Below are positions 15,326-23,541 of a stretch of DNA of 52,116 nucleotides, piece by piece. Origin of the DNA: a virus; IMG/VR virus record IMGVR_UViG_3300031227_004573, positions 1 through 52,116 of that record; one strand, 5' to 3'. Each line of letters begins with the position of its first letter. The stretch's first letter is position 1. Made by a program: the position numbers and the translations under genes. The notes beneath the pieces were generated by a model that was not told the origin of the DNA, searched no databases, and saw nothing but the letters and a program-made list of their open reading frames with translations.

Positions 15326-16101
15326 AAATTTTTGTAATTCCGCCATTAAGACATCTAGATCTCGCACATATGGGAGATAAAGTATACTACGCACTGGCCC
15401 ACCTATACTATCAACATAAGCACTACAGGCAATTCTTTAAAGCTGCAGTTAAAAGGGGAGATTTTGTAACTTTAGACAACTCTGCTGCTGAGAAATCCTT
15501 AGTAACTGAAGATATTCTAATTGAAATTGTAAAAGACTTAAAACCTAGTGAAGTAATAGCTCCTGATATTCTTTTTGATAAAAATAAAACATTAAAAGCT
15601 TTAATTAGATTTATTAAAAGATTAAAAAAAGAGAATTTAAATAAGGTAGATGTGTTTGCTGTACCACAAGGAAAAACTAGAAAAGAGTGGTTAGAATGTT
15701 ACAAAGAAATGTTAAACAATCCTTATGTACAAGTCATAGGATTAAGTAAAATATCTACCTCTTGCTTCGTTAGAGGAGCAAAACCAGACCAGAGTATTAA
15801 GGAAGCTAGAAATAACTGTGTTAGGTACTTAAAAAAGCATAAGATGCTTACAAAACCCGTGCATTGTCTAGGTCAAGGAGATCCAACTGAGTTTCTGGCT
15901 TATAAGGGAATGAAAATGCTTAGAAGCACCGACTCTTGTAATCCTATATGGTCTGCTGTGAACGACATAGAGTTTGGAAAAGGAAAATTCAAACGAGTTC
16001 CAACTAATAACATGTATTTCTATAAAGAGTTGACTCAACCACAGTTGGAATTAGCTAAAAAAAATATTAAGTATTTAAAAGAGATAGTGAAGCAGGTATG
16101 A
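15322..16101 (+). CDS. dpdA: DpdA-like 7-deazaguanine DNA transglycosylase
   Basis: 259 residues related to tRNA-guanine transglycosylases of the phage DpdA type. Visible landmarks are TLDNSAAEK (near 51-59), EVIAPDILFD, FAVPQGKTRKEW, VIGLSKIS, then HCLGQGDPTEF and the closing RSTDSCNPIWSA. The TIM-barrel order D-N-S, A-P-D, PQG and G-L is that of this family. In known systems it exchanges guanine in DNA for preQ0 or a derivative. Next to folE2 and two PTPS genes, the context supports DNA modification. The zinc cysteine cluster of tRNA enzymes is not obvious. Confidence 0.8.
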   Translation: MKIFVIPPLRHLDLAHMGDKVYYALAHLYYQHKHYRQFFKAAVKRGDFVTLDNSAAEKSLVTEDILIEIVKDLKPSEVIAPDILFDKNKTLKALIRFIKRLKKENLNKVDVFAVPQGKTRKEWLECYKEMLNNPYVQVIGLSKISTSCFVRGAKPDQSIKEARNNCVRYLKKHKMLTKPVHCLGQGDPTEFLAYKGMKMLRSTDSCNPIWSAVNDIEFGKGKFKRVPTNNMYFYKELTQPQLELAKKNIKYLKEIVKQV

Positions 16102-16142
16102 GTATAGTTAAGAAAACTTTACGTCTAAAGGAAGATAGGTAA
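16098..16142 (+). CDS. Possible 14-residue micro-ORF
   Basis: ATG overlaps the dpdA-like stop as ATGA and a TAA follows 14 codons later, one base before the next gene. The peptide is basic (SIVKKTLRLKEDR). It may only keep ribosomes moving to the next start, which otherwise has a modest ribosome site. No function can be given. Confidence 0.25.
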   Translation: MSIVKKTLRLKEDR

Positions 16143-16143
16143 A

Positions 16144-16347
16144 ATGACAGGTATAATTATTGCAATTATTATAGCTATAAGTTTAAGTATTTGGTTATAC
16201 TTTGATAGTAAAAATATGACTGTTAGATGTTACCACTGTGGAAAAGAAATTTTAGTAAGAGAGGCAAAAAAAGAGTATTATACTGCAGATTGGGAAGCGT
16301 CTTACTATCATCTTATTTGTGACTATTGTTATAAGGAGGCAAAATGA
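16144..16347 (+). CDS. Membrane-anchored zinc-ribbon protein
   Basis: 67 residues: a membrane helix at 3-20 (GIIIAIIIAISLSIWLYF) and a small zinc-binding domain with CYHC near 29-32 and CDYC near 59-62. Such N-anchored treble-clef or ribbon domains lie on the cytoplasmic face of the membrane. The partner is unknown. Overlaps the next gene as ATGA. Confidence 0.72.
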   Translation: MTGIIIAIIIAISLSIWLYFDSKNMTVRCYHCGKEILVREAKKEYYTADWEASYYHLICDYCYKEAK

Positions 16348-16664
16348 AGTTAAATACGAAAGAGAGACTAATGTTTTCAAGATTACTTCCTATGAAAGGA
16401 AATTTACTAGAACTTCTTATGGCACGAAATATAGCTAAAAGGATGGAGGTAACTAAGGAAGAAAAGTCTAAAATAAAAATGGTAAGAACTCCTAAAGGAT
16501 GGCAATGGGATTCTGAAAAAGAGGTTCAAAAAGATTTTGCTTTCTCTAAAGAAGAACTAAAATTATTAAAAGTGCAGGTAGCTAGGATAGATGGACGAAA
16601 AGAAGTAACTCCTGATTTACTAGATCTGTGCATTAAGATTAGAGACTACGAACAAAAGAAGTAA
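16344..16664 (+). CDS. Small phage protein of unknown function
   Basis: 106 residues, good ribosome site (AAGGAGG). The N-terminal part (KLNTKERLMFSRLLPMKGNLLELL) and central GWQWDSEKEVQKDFAF give a mixed helix/strand fold. I believe similar small proteins with an N-terminal RLxxxxLLPxxGN motif occur in other phages without known function; this was not checked. Nothing shows catalysis. It lies among the metabolism genes. Confidence 0.7.
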   Translation: MKLNTKERLMFSRLLPMKGNLLELLMARNIAKRMEVTKEEKSKIKMVRTPKGWQWDSEKEVQKDFAFSKEELKLLKVQVARIDGRKEVTPDLLDLCIKIRDYEQKK

Positions 16665-16673
16665 TAGACTAAA

Positions 16674-17234
16674 ATGGATACGAAAAGTCAAATAGTTGAA
16701 GGTTTTAATAAGAGACTAGAAGAGGATCTAAAGGATGCACACTCTCTAGTTCAGGTACCTCTAGAGCTCCATACTCTGCAACACAATGCTCTATACTTTT
16801 ACACAGCTCCTCTTCCCCCAAGTTTTATTCGGACCCCATCAACAGATCTCTTAGGTACACTAGAACCCAGTATTAAAATATCCATGGTTCCAGTTAACTG
16901 GCAAGTTTCGGAAGAGTACCTAGAACAATGTAAAAGTCCTGAGGTAGCAGCTTTGCTGGGACGACAATTTGCAAGTATAAACTCCAAAGTTCCTATTCAA
17001 TTTATAGATAGCCCTTCTTCTGTCCTAGTCTTTGGACAGTTTCAATGGTATAAAGACTACATGAGTTACTCTTGGAAATTAACTGGAAAGGTAGGTATAG
17101 GTATATCCTTACAGTTTAAAGAAAAGATGCAGGAGCACTGCAGACACACTTGTAATAAATTTATAAAGTGTCTTCTTAAACCAGAAGAGTGTTACTTATC
17201 ATTCATAATGAAAGCAGTAGGGAGGAATGTATGA
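16674..17234 (+). CDS. Unknown 186-residue protein
   Basis: A globular protein with several Pro/Tyr-rich loops (YFYTAPLPPSFIRTP), a likely beta core (SSVLVFGQFQWY) and a cysteine cluster near the C-terminus (CRHTCNKFIKCLLKPEEC, about 156-173). That cluster could bind zinc or a cofactor. Its place between small unknown genes and a cupin does not reveal a role. The ribosome site is weak. No family recognised. Confidence 0.7.
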   Translation: MDTKSQIVEGFNKRLEEDLKDAHSLVQVPLELHTLQHNALYFYTAPLPPSFIRTPSTDLLGTLEPSIKISMVPVNWQVSEEYLEQCKSPEVAALLGRQFASINSKVPIQFIDSPSSVLVFGQFQWYKDYMSYSWKLTGKVGIGISLQFKEKMQEHCRHTCNKFIKCLLKPEECYLSFIMKAVGRNV

Positions 17235-17365
17235 AGCAAAAAGAAGATACTATGGTATGTAGGTGCTGTAAACGAGTATTACCTAATAAAAATTGGAAGA
17301 CAGCTAATGGAAAAAAGTGTCTTTGGTGTGATGGGGATCACTATAGAAATAAAAAAGGAGTATAG
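17231..17365 (+). CDS. 44-residue zinc-finger protein
   Basis: ATG at 17231 overlaps the preceding stop and follows GGGAGGAATGT. The 44-residue product has CRCC near 10-13 and CLWC near 30-33, separated by the basic turn PNKNWKTANGKK, which is a compact zinc ribbon similar to those in HNH-associated and phage small proteins. Its stop is one base before the next start. Likely nucleic-acid or protein binding. Confidence 0.65.
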   Translation: MKQKEDTMVCRCCKRVLPNKNWKTANGKKCLWCDGDHYRNKKGV

Positions 17366-17366
17366 A

Positions 17367-17777
17367 ATGAGTGGAAATATACATAAAGTTTGGGGAGAAA
17401 GAAGAAGGATACTACTAACAGATACCATTGAGTTAGATTTACTTTATTTAAAACCTAATACTTTTTGCTCTACTCACTCTCATACAGACAAGATTAATTT
17501 ATTCACAGTAATAAAAGGTAAGGTAAGAATAGAGACAGAATTTGGTAAAATTACTTTGAAGAAAAACGAGAGTTTTCAGGTGGATGCTCCATTAAAACAT
17601 AGGTTTGTTGCTCTAGCTAAGTCAATAATGATAGAAGTCGCATTTGTTTCTACCGGAAAAATAGATGCTGATGACATAAAAAGAGAAGTACAGGGTGGAA
17701 AAATAATAAAAAATAAAGAGTATAGTATTCCAGAATTAAAAAAGGCTGGTTATTTAGAGTTAGAAAACACAGAGTAA
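17367..17777 (+). CDS. Cupin-domain protein
   Basis: About 136 residues from ATG 17367, preceded by AAAGGAG; a longer frame starting at 17307 would overlap the zinc-finger gene and is rejected. The single cupin barrel has motif 1 STHSHTDKINLFTVIKG (metal-binding His pair and later Glu/Lys) and motif 2 near the HRF strand. WGERRR at the start recalls sugar-isomerase or epimerase-type cupins. A sugar or nucleotide ligand is plausible but unproven. Confidence 0.78.
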   Translation: MSGNIHKVWGERRRILLTDTIELDLLYLKPNTFCSTHSHTDKINLFTVIKGKVRIETEFGKITLKKNESFQVDAPLKHRFVALAKSIMIEVAFVSTGKIDADDIKREVQGGKIIKNKEYSIPELKKAGYLELENTE

Positions 17778-17780
17778 AAT

Positions 17781-18728
17781 ATGAAGTATCTTGTTTCAGG
17801 GGATTTCCACATTAAACGAGAAAGACTTAAAGAGTGTAAAGACATTCTAGATCAAATACTAAAACTCTCTAAAGGTTGCAAGGGTCTAATCATTTTAGGA
17901 GATGTGTTTGATACTGATAATCCTAAACCCGATGAGATCGATTTTTTTATAAAGTTCTTAAAACAAATACCTCTTACCGTAGCTGTTTACATAATAGGTG
18001 GGAATCATGGACGATTAAAATCAGATATTAATGCGACTATGTGGAGTCCTAAGATTCATCCTAATATAATATACGGTATGGATAGACTACTAGTTGATTT
18101 AGAAGGTAGAAATATAAGGATGCAGCATATTAATTGTGCAGAAAGTAAATTTGGTGCAAACAATTTTCAAAAAGAGGGACCTTCTTTTAAAGACTTTAAA
18201 GAGGACATAGTCCTACTTGGTCATATCCATAAATACCAAATACTATCAGAAAAACCTAGACTAGTCCTTCATCCAGGTGCACCCTACTATATTCATTTTG
18301 GAGAACACTCAGATAAAAAAGGTATAATATTTTTAGACATAGATAAGGAGATAACTTACAAATTCATTCCTTTGAAAGTAATACCTATGCATCAAATTAT
18401 TGTGAAGGACGATGAACTAGGTGAGATATACAATATTTTAGAAAAAGTTCCTGCTCTATCTAAACTAAAAATAATATTTGAAGTAAGCAATACTACTATT
18501 GATACGTCTAATAACATTAATAGAATAGTAGAAGAATGTCGAAAAAAGTACCACATATTTAAATGGACAATTAAAGTACAGAGTAGCGTTGCCCAGATTA
18601 AAGAGAGCATATCTCAAAAGAATACAGCAGAATTATTAAAGGATTTTTGTAAAGAAAAAAAAATAGGCTCTGAGATTAGAAAGTTACTACAAGGTCTATT
18701 AGAAGTTGAAAAAGAAACTAAAATATGA
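17781..18728 (+). CDS. SbcD/Mre11-like nuclease subunit (T4 gp47-like)
   Basis: 315 residues with the Mre11-type phosphoesterase site: D8/H10 (SGDFH), D41 (LGDVFD), GGNHG, a His in MQHINCAE and GHIH near the middle. The C-terminal third (from about 210) is a capping/ATPase-binding domain with no catalytic motifs. It overlaps the next gene, an SbcC-like ATPase, so the two form the usual Mre11-Rad50 complex that trims DNA ends in recombination and, in T4, in host DNA breakdown. Confidence 0.92.
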   Translation: MKYLVSGDFHIKRERLKECKDILDQILKLSKGCKGLIILGDVFDTDNPKPDEIDFFIKFLKQIPLTVAVYIIGGNHGRLKSDINATMWSPKIHPNIIYGMDRLLVDLEGRNIRMQHINCAESKFGANNFQKEGPSFKDFKEDIVLLGHIHKYQILSEKPRLVLHPGAPYYIHFGEHSDKKGIIFLDIDKEITYKFIPLKVIPMHQIIVKDDELGEIYNILEKVPALSKLKIIFEVSNTTIDTSNNINRIVEECRKKYHIFKWTIKVQSSVAQIKESISQKNTAELLKDFCKEKKIGSEIRKLLQGLLEVEKETKI

Positions 18729-20275
18729 AACTAATAAAGTTACAACTCCAAAATTTTATGTGCTTTAAGGATACCACTATAGACTTTCCTGACTCTAAGC
18801 TAACAAATATCTATGGACTAGATGTGGATAGAAAAACAGCAAATGGAGTTGGAAAGTCGGCTATTAAGGAGGCCATCCTATTTGCTTTTTACGGTAGAAC
18901 AAAAGTCAGTTTATCAGACCTAATTAAAAAAGGTGCTAAAGAGTGTAAAGTAATTCTAACATTTAAAGCTGCCAACAAGCAAGTAGTCATTATTAGGTCC
19001 TATAAGGGTATGACTAAACTAGTAATTAAGATAAATGGTAACGAAGTAGACTTTAGTAAACTCAAGGATAAGAGGGGATATATAGAAGGGTTAGTAGGTA
19101 TGGATTATACTACGTGCATCAACTTCTGTATCTTTGATGCCGTTAGATTTGAAGATTTGACTAGTCTTAGTTCTAGTGAGATAAAAAGGCTCATGCAACT
19201 GCTTTTTAACTACGAGAAATTCACTAAAATCTACGATAAATTGAAAGAGAACATACGGAGTAATGGTATACTATTAGAACAGTTACAAACTCGTAATATT
19301 CACTATTTTTCAAAAAAAAGACAGACTATTTTAAGTGATGCTTGTAAGACCCTTACAGAGCAGATTAATAGTATCAGGTCTAAAGTGACCCTGCTAAATG
19401 ACTTAAAGTATAAACTAGGAGGAACAATTGCAACTTGTAATACTATTATAAGTAGAAATCGAAATAAGATTAGTTGGATATCTAATCAAACACAGTGTCC
19501 TACTTGCAAGCAACCTTTAACGAATAAAGTAGAGATCCTCAATGAGTATCAAACTGAAATTAATAAAAATATGATTATACTAAAGAATACCCAGGCTAGA
19601 GTCCAGAAGATTGAGGGAGCTGTTAGAGAGCACAGGACTACTAGAGATGATAGAGTGTCTCCAAAGCAGACGCGAGTTCACAATTTGATACAAAAGTTAG
19701 AGCAATCTCAAAAAAATACAGTAGATACGCAAAAAATTAAAGAGACTATAAATAGCCACAAAGTAGTATTTGATGTTTTAAAGAAGTTTGAGTCTTATGT
19801 CATGGGGCACTACGTAGGATATCTGGAACAGATCCTTAATGAATACTTATTTAGACTTATAGACATTAAATGTAACATATCTTTTACAAAACAAGGCTCT
19901 ATTCTTACTAGAAGTATTGATAAGTTCAGTATGAAGTTAACTAGAAACGGAGAGGAGTACTCTTACATGTCTTTATCGTCGGGTGAAAGAATGTTAGTAG
20001 CTTATGCTTTTAAATTAGCTATAAACACTCTTAGCTTTAAAGATACTTTTCTATTTATTGATGAAGGTTTTAATAGACTAGATAAAACGAATAAAACTAA
20101 GCTACTTGAAATGCTCCAAAGTTCTCCTTTTAATCAAATATTTCTTATAAGTCACGACGATGCATTTACTAATTTACCTTTAATCTTTTTAGAAAAGAGT
20201 AACAATGAAAGCAGCGTCTTAGAGAATATTAATAGTGAGAGTAGTGTTAAAGAGTACATTAAAAATAATGTGTAA
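18725..20275 (+). CDS. SbcC/Rad50-like ATPase (T4 gp46-like)
   Basis: 516 residues. Walker A lies at 40-45 (NGVGKS), preceded by an extra loop after IYGLD as in T4 gp46. A CPTC zinc hook is at 258-261 between two short coiled coils. LSSGERMLVAYAF is the signature motif, and Walker B is LFIDEGFNRLD followed by the ISHDD switch. The coils are far shorter than in bacterial SbcC (about 1,000 residues), typical of phage forms. It works with the overlapping SbcD-like subunit in DNA end processing. Confidence 0.93.
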   Translation: MKLIKLQLQNFMCFKDTTIDFPDSKLTNIYGLDVDRKTANGVGKSAIKEAILFAFYGRTKVSLSDLIKKGAKECKVILTFKAANKQVVIIRSYKGMTKLVIKINGNEVDFSKLKDKRGYIEGLVGMDYTTCINFCIFDAVRFEDLTSLSSSEIKRLMQLLFNYEKFTKIYDKLKENIRSNGILLEQLQTRNIHYFSKKRQTILSDACKTLTEQINSIRSKVTLLNDLKYKLGGTIATCNTIISRNRNKISWISNQTQCPTCKQPLTNKVEILNEYQTEINKNMIILKNTQARVQKIEGAVREHRTTRDDRVSPKQTRVHNLIQKLEQSQKNTVDTQKIKETINSHKVVFDVLKKFESYVMGHYVGYLEQILNEYLFRLIDIKCNISFTKQGSILTRSIDKFSMKLTRNGEEYSYMSLSSGERMLVAYAFKLAINTLSFKDTFLFIDEGFNRLDKTNKTKLLEMLQSSPFNQIFLISHDDAFTNLPLIFLEKSNNESSVLENINSESSVKEYIKNNV

Positions 20276-20290
20276 AAGTATAACGATGTA

Positions 20291-20319
20291 TGTACTTTAT
20301 CTTAAAATAGATATATAAT
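20291..20319 (+). promoter_or_regulatory. Candidate promoter (-10 element TATAAT)
   Basis: The 64-base gap before the HTH-phosphoesterase gene contains TATAAT at 20314-20319. The hexamer 17 bases upstream is TGTACT, a poor -35. A strong purine ribosome site (AAAGGGGG) follows. The perfect -10 in one of the few real gaps on this strand makes a promoter likely, possibly needing an activator or a phage sigma factor. Confidence 0.35.
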
Positions 20320-20339
20320 ATTAGGAAAGGGGGTTTATC

Positions 20340-21446
20340 ATGTCGAAAATATGGACCGATGAAAAAATAAAGCAATTAAGCTCTTTAGTTAGTAAGAACT
20401 ACAGTAAGAAAGAAATATCTAAATTTTTTAATGTGACAGTGCCAGCAGTAGAGCATGCTACCAGTAGGTATGTGGATATTAAAAGGGAAGATAAAAGGCA
20501 TCAGAATAAAGCGATATTAGAAGAAACTAAAAAGTATGTAGAGTACATAAAAGAAACTACAAAAAACTATAACGATCCATATAAGAATGTAAAGTTTACA
20601 GGAGTCTGGAAAGGAGACAAACAGGTAGAAGATCAAGTACTTCTATTATCAGACATGCATACGGGAATGATAAATAAGGCTCCTCATACAGGAGAAATTA
20701 CTTATAATCGAGAAATTCAAGAGAAGGAGCTCTCAGAACTCATGAAAGGAGTTGGACGATTCTATCAACTCTACAAACCTTCCTACAGTATTGAAACCTT
20801 CTATATTTTTGGACTTGGAGACTTAATAACTAATGACAGAATCTTCGAGGGTCAGAAGGCAGAAATCACTTGTGGAGTAGGTAAACAAATTCAGTTAGCT
20901 TTTCAGTATGTAAGCGATGCTATTAAAAAACTTCTTGAGGTCTACCCTAGAGTCGTGTATATAGGGGTAGTAGGGAATCATGGAAGAACAACTTCAAAGT
21001 ATATGTCCGAAGATGCTACTGATAATTTTGAGTATTTACTTGGAACCCTCATAAGGGAGAGATTCGCAGGAAATAAAAGAGTTGAAATTATTCTACCTAC
21101 AGACTACTCTTATTCGCTCACTATAAGAGGTCATAGGTATCTATTAACTCATGGTAATAGTATTAGAGGCTGTTCTTTAAATACTATTGAAAAGGCAGCA
21201 AAAGAAATAGCTTTATTAGTAGAAAACGATTGTTATGATGTAATTACCATAGGACATTTTCATAGCGTCTATGAATTTCCTATTTCACCTTCTACAACCT
21301 TACTTGTTAATGGCTGCTTCATACAGAAGGATAGTTATGCTTATGATAAACTAAGAAAATTCTCAACAGCTAAACAATTATTGTTTAATGTATCTAAGAA
21401 GTCAGCTTTACACAATCTACAAAAAATAGATTTATGTTGGAGATAA
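20340..21446 (+). CDS. HTH-fused metallophosphoesterase
   Basis: 368 residues. Residues 1-55 are a helix-turn-helix (DEKIKQLSSLVSKNYSKKEISKFFNVTVPAVEHAT). From about 98 onward lies a metallophosphoesterase: D/H in LLSDMHTG, GD in FGLGDLI, GNHG, a His in LTHGN and the closing GHFH. The core is larger than the capless enzyme at 12.3 kb, with inserted helices between GD and GNHG. A DNA-binding domain in front suggests action on DNA ends or near promoters. Similar fusions occur in phages, but the substrate is not known. Confidence 0.85.
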   Translation: MSKIWTDEKIKQLSSLVSKNYSKKEISKFFNVTVPAVEHATSRYVDIKREDKRHQNKAILEETKKYVEYIKETTKNYNDPYKNVKFTGVWKGDKQVEDQVLLLSDMHTGMINKAPHTGEITYNREIQEKELSELMKGVGRFYQLYKPSYSIETFYIFGLGDLITNDRIFEGQKAEITCGVGKQIQLAFQYVSDAIKKLLEVYPRVVYIGVVGNHGRTTSKYMSEDATDNFEYLLGTLIRERFAGNKRVEIILPTDYSYSLTIRGHRYLLTHGNSIRGCSLNTIEKAAKEIALLVENDCYDVITIGHFHSVYEFPISPSTTLLVNGCFIQKDSYAYDKLRKFSTAKQLLFNVSKKSALHNLQKIDLCWR

Positions 21447-21677
21447 ATGAGACACGATAGAGAAAAAAGAGAGAGAAAAGTACAACCTAAGTGTGACATT
21501 TGTGGTGAAGTCTCTTCAAAATTGTTTTGCATGATGTGTGCACGTCGATACAATATTAGAGATAAAAAGTGCAGTCAATGTAGATTTTATAAAGAAGGTG
21601 TGTGCGAAATTACTAAAAAAGAAGTAAGAGAGAACTATTATTGTTTTTTCTTTTACACTGGGAGGAAGGATGTTTAG
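21447..21677 (+). CDS. Double zinc-ribbon protein
   Basis: 76 residues with at least four cysteine pairs: CDIC (16-19), CMMC (28-31), CSQC (42-45) and later single cysteines near 52 and 65. The first two pairs and the later cysteines can form two small zinc sites. The chain is highly basic. The start follows the previous stop without a gap and has GGAG upstream. A nucleic-acid- or RNA polymerase-binding function is plausible but unproven. Confidence 0.7.
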   Translation: MRHDREKRERKVQPKCDICGEVSSKLFCMMCARRYNIRDKKCSQCRFYKEGVCEITKKEVRENYYCFFFYTGRKDV

Positions 21678-22359
21678 TAAGAAACCAATAAATGAGTACG
21701 TTGAGTACACTAATCTGAATCCTAAAATGGAATTAAAAGATCTAAAAAACTTAGTGAGAGTCGCTAAAGAGAGAAAGTACAGATCTATAGTTATTCCTTA
21801 CTTTTTTTGTGGTACTGCTAAAACTTTAGTAAAGGGCTCAGACATAAAAGTAGTTACAGTGTTTGGATTTCCTTTTGATATGTACACCCAGACAATCCTT
21901 ACAACTCACAAAGATGATTACGATGAGCTAGACATAGTTATTCCTATTAATCTTTATTATTACAATTATCCTCCAAAAATGAATGGAATAAAAGCCTTTT
22001 TTATGCAGATTAAAAAATTAATACCTGATAAGAAATTAAAATTGATTATTGAAACAGCTATGATGAGGGATAAACCAAAACAGATAAAAGAGCTATGTAT
22101 TGCCTCAAGAGACTATATAGATGTTATTAAAACAAATACAGGTCTTATTAAAAGAAAAAGTATAAACGATCTTTACGAAGATGTAAAACTGATTAAGAAG
22201 CACTGGAAAAAGGAAGTTAAAGCAGCTGGAGGAATTAAAACACTAGAACAAGTTAAAGAACTAATTAAACTAGGAGTTGACTATGTAGGCACTAGTGCCG
22301 ACATTCTAATAGGTCCTAGTACTGAGATTTTAAAAGAAGATACTAAAAAGGAAGAATAA
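21670..22359 (+). CDS. deoC: Deoxyribose-phosphate aldolase
   Basis: 229 residues with the DeoC TIM barrel. The Schiff-base lysine is K154 in VIKTNTGL (family KTSTGF), the second active-site lysine is K184 in VKAAGGI, D88 in ELDIVI fits the proton-relay acid, and GVDYVGTS closes the phosphate site. It splits 2-deoxyribose-5-phosphate into glyceraldehyde-3-phosphate and acetaldehyde. Next to two deoxyribosyltransferase-like genes, it could consume deoxyribose phosphate freed during base exchange or host DNA breakdown. GGGAGGAAGG ribosome site. Confidence 0.9.
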   Translation: MFSKKPINEYVEYTNLNPKMELKDLKNLVRVAKERKYRSIVIPYFFCGTAKTLVKGSDIKVVTVFGFPFDMYTQTILTTHKDDYDELDIVIPINLYYYNYPPKMNGIKAFFMQIKKLIPDKKLKLIIETAMMRDKPKQIKELCIASRDYIDVIKTNTGLIKRKSINDLYEDVKLIKKHWKKEVKAAGGIKTLEQVKELIKLGVDYVGTSADILIGPSTEILKEDTKKEE

Positions 22360-22360
22360 A

Positions 22361-22987
22361 ATGTACACAACCTATTTGGCAGGATTTATCGAACATAAAG
22401 TAAGTGGTGCTAAGTCGTGGCGAGAAGATGTACTATCCAGTTTAAAATCTCCCGATATGCTTATATACTGTCCTATTAAATATGAGGCAGAAAAGACAGG
22501 AAAGCCAGCAGGAGAGCACGTCAAGTACACTATGGGACTAAAACAAGGTGGACACTGGAACCAATTCATAGAAGAAATGAAGAAAATATGGTGGGGAATC
22601 GTGCGTCCTGGAAAAAACAGATTTGAAGTTATTAAGCAGTTTCAGTATAGAAAGGTTATAGACGGAAATAAAGAAACAGATTTACCTATATGGGGGGACT
22701 TCGAGGCAGTATCTAGAAGTGACTTTATTATCGTGTACTACAAACGCGATGTTCCTAGTTGGGGTACTCCAGCTGAAGCAGTTACAGCTTTCTTCTTGAA
22801 CATTCCTATTTATGTAATAAGCGATGTGCCTAAAACTAAGATGAATTCATCTCTACTGTGGTGGGTACAGGAAACTGAGGGAGACGTGTTCTACAGTTTA
22901 AATGATTGTGTTAAATACATTAAAGATACTTACAAATTAGCTGAACCTAAGGTAGTACCAGAAGAAGCTATAAATGATGAAAACTAA
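22361..22987 (+). CDS. Nucleoside 2-deoxyribosyltransferase-like protein
   Basis: 208 residues. YLAGFIE and SWREDV at the N-terminus, then DFEAVSRSDFIIVYY and SWGTPAEAVTAFFLNIP, follow the NDT pattern, where the Glu of the TPAE segment is the candidate nucleophile and the D-x-x-x-x-S-D strand binds ribose. An insertion at about 45-95 (rich in Trp, Lys) is larger than in bacterial enzymes. Expected chemistry is transfer or hydrolysis of deoxyribose on nucleosides or nucleotides. It may feed the 7-deazaguanine or nucleotide pathway. Confidence 0.75.
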   Translation: MYTTYLAGFIEHKVSGAKSWREDVLSSLKSPDMLIYCPIKYEAEKTGKPAGEHVKYTMGLKQGGHWNQFIEEMKKIWWGIVRPGKNRFEVIKQFQYRKVIDGNKETDLPIWGDFEAVSRSDFIIVYYKRDVPSWGTPAEAVTAFFLNIPIYVISDVPKTKMNSSLLWWVQETEGDVFYSLNDCVKYIKDTYKLAEPKVVPEEAINDEN

Positions 22988-23171
22988 TATAATACTCCAC
23001 GAACAAACCAACTACGATGGCTATTGTGAAATAGACGTACCTAGTCCATCTATACGAGAGCTACTTATAGAGCTAGTAAATACTCCAGTAATCAAAATAC
23101 CTTTTTGGATATTACAACACAAACAGCAATTAAAGAGTGTAGGAGTAGAATTAAAGGAGGAATCAAAATGA
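22974..23171 (+). CDS. Unknown 65-residue protein
   Basis: Starts at tandem ATGs overlapping the previous gene by 14 bases and ends just after the start of queD. Short strands (NYDGYCEIDVPSPS) lead to a helical C-terminal half (IRELLIELVNT, ILQHKQQLKSVGVEL). The ribosome site is weak. The 3' end contains the strong AGGAGG site that serves queD, so part of its sequence is constrained by that. Function unknown. Confidence 0.55.
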   Translation: MMKTNIILHEQTNYDGYCEIDVPSPSIRELLIELVNTPVIKIPFWILQHKQQLKSVGVELKEESK

Positions 23172-23533
23172 TAGGACAAATGAGATTAAGTTTAGAAAGA
23201 ACCTTTGAAGCAGCTCACTTTATACCTAAACATAAAGGTGCATGTAAAAATCTGCATGGACACTCGTACAGAGTAGGAGTAACTATAAATGGATTACACA
23301 ACTCTATAGATGGCATTTTTATAGATTTTGGAGACATCAAACATTTGATAGATGAGTTTGACCACTCTTTTTTAAATGATCGTTTTAAAATTCCTTCTGC
23401 AGAAAATCTTTCAAGATACTTTGGTTTAAAAATTCTTAGATTAAATAGAAATATACTTGAAGTAACAGTATCAGTGTACGAGACTGAAAACTGCGTAGCT
23501 AGTTCAACAGTATCTAGCTCCGCTACAAGTTAG
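23168..23533 (+). CDS. queD: 6-carboxytetrahydropterin synthase (QueD)
   Basis: 121 residues from ATG 23168, chosen because AAAGGAGG lies directly upstream; the frame opens earlier but without such a site. It has the QueD zinc histidines H17, H30 and H32, catalytic C26 (ACKNLHGHSY), the FDHSFLN segment with D65/H66, E79 in PSAENL and E105 in VYETENC. It converts dihydroneopterin triphosphate to 6-carboxytetrahydropterin, the second step toward preQ0. The Ser/Thr-rich tail is unusual but short. It complements FolE2 at 13.9 kb. Confidence 0.92.
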   Translation: MIGQMRLSLERTFEAAHFIPKHKGACKNLHGHSYRVGVTINGLHNSIDGIFIDFGDIKHLIDEFDHSFLNDRFKIPSAENLSRYFGLKILRLNRNILEVTVSVYETENCVASSTVSSSATS

Positions 23534-23541
23534 GAGTAAGG

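Noticed and set aside
17307-17366. A longer N-terminus for the cupin protein
   Set aside because: It would overlap the 44-residue zinc-finger gene; the ATG at 17367 has a clear AAAGGAG site and gives the usual cupin start.
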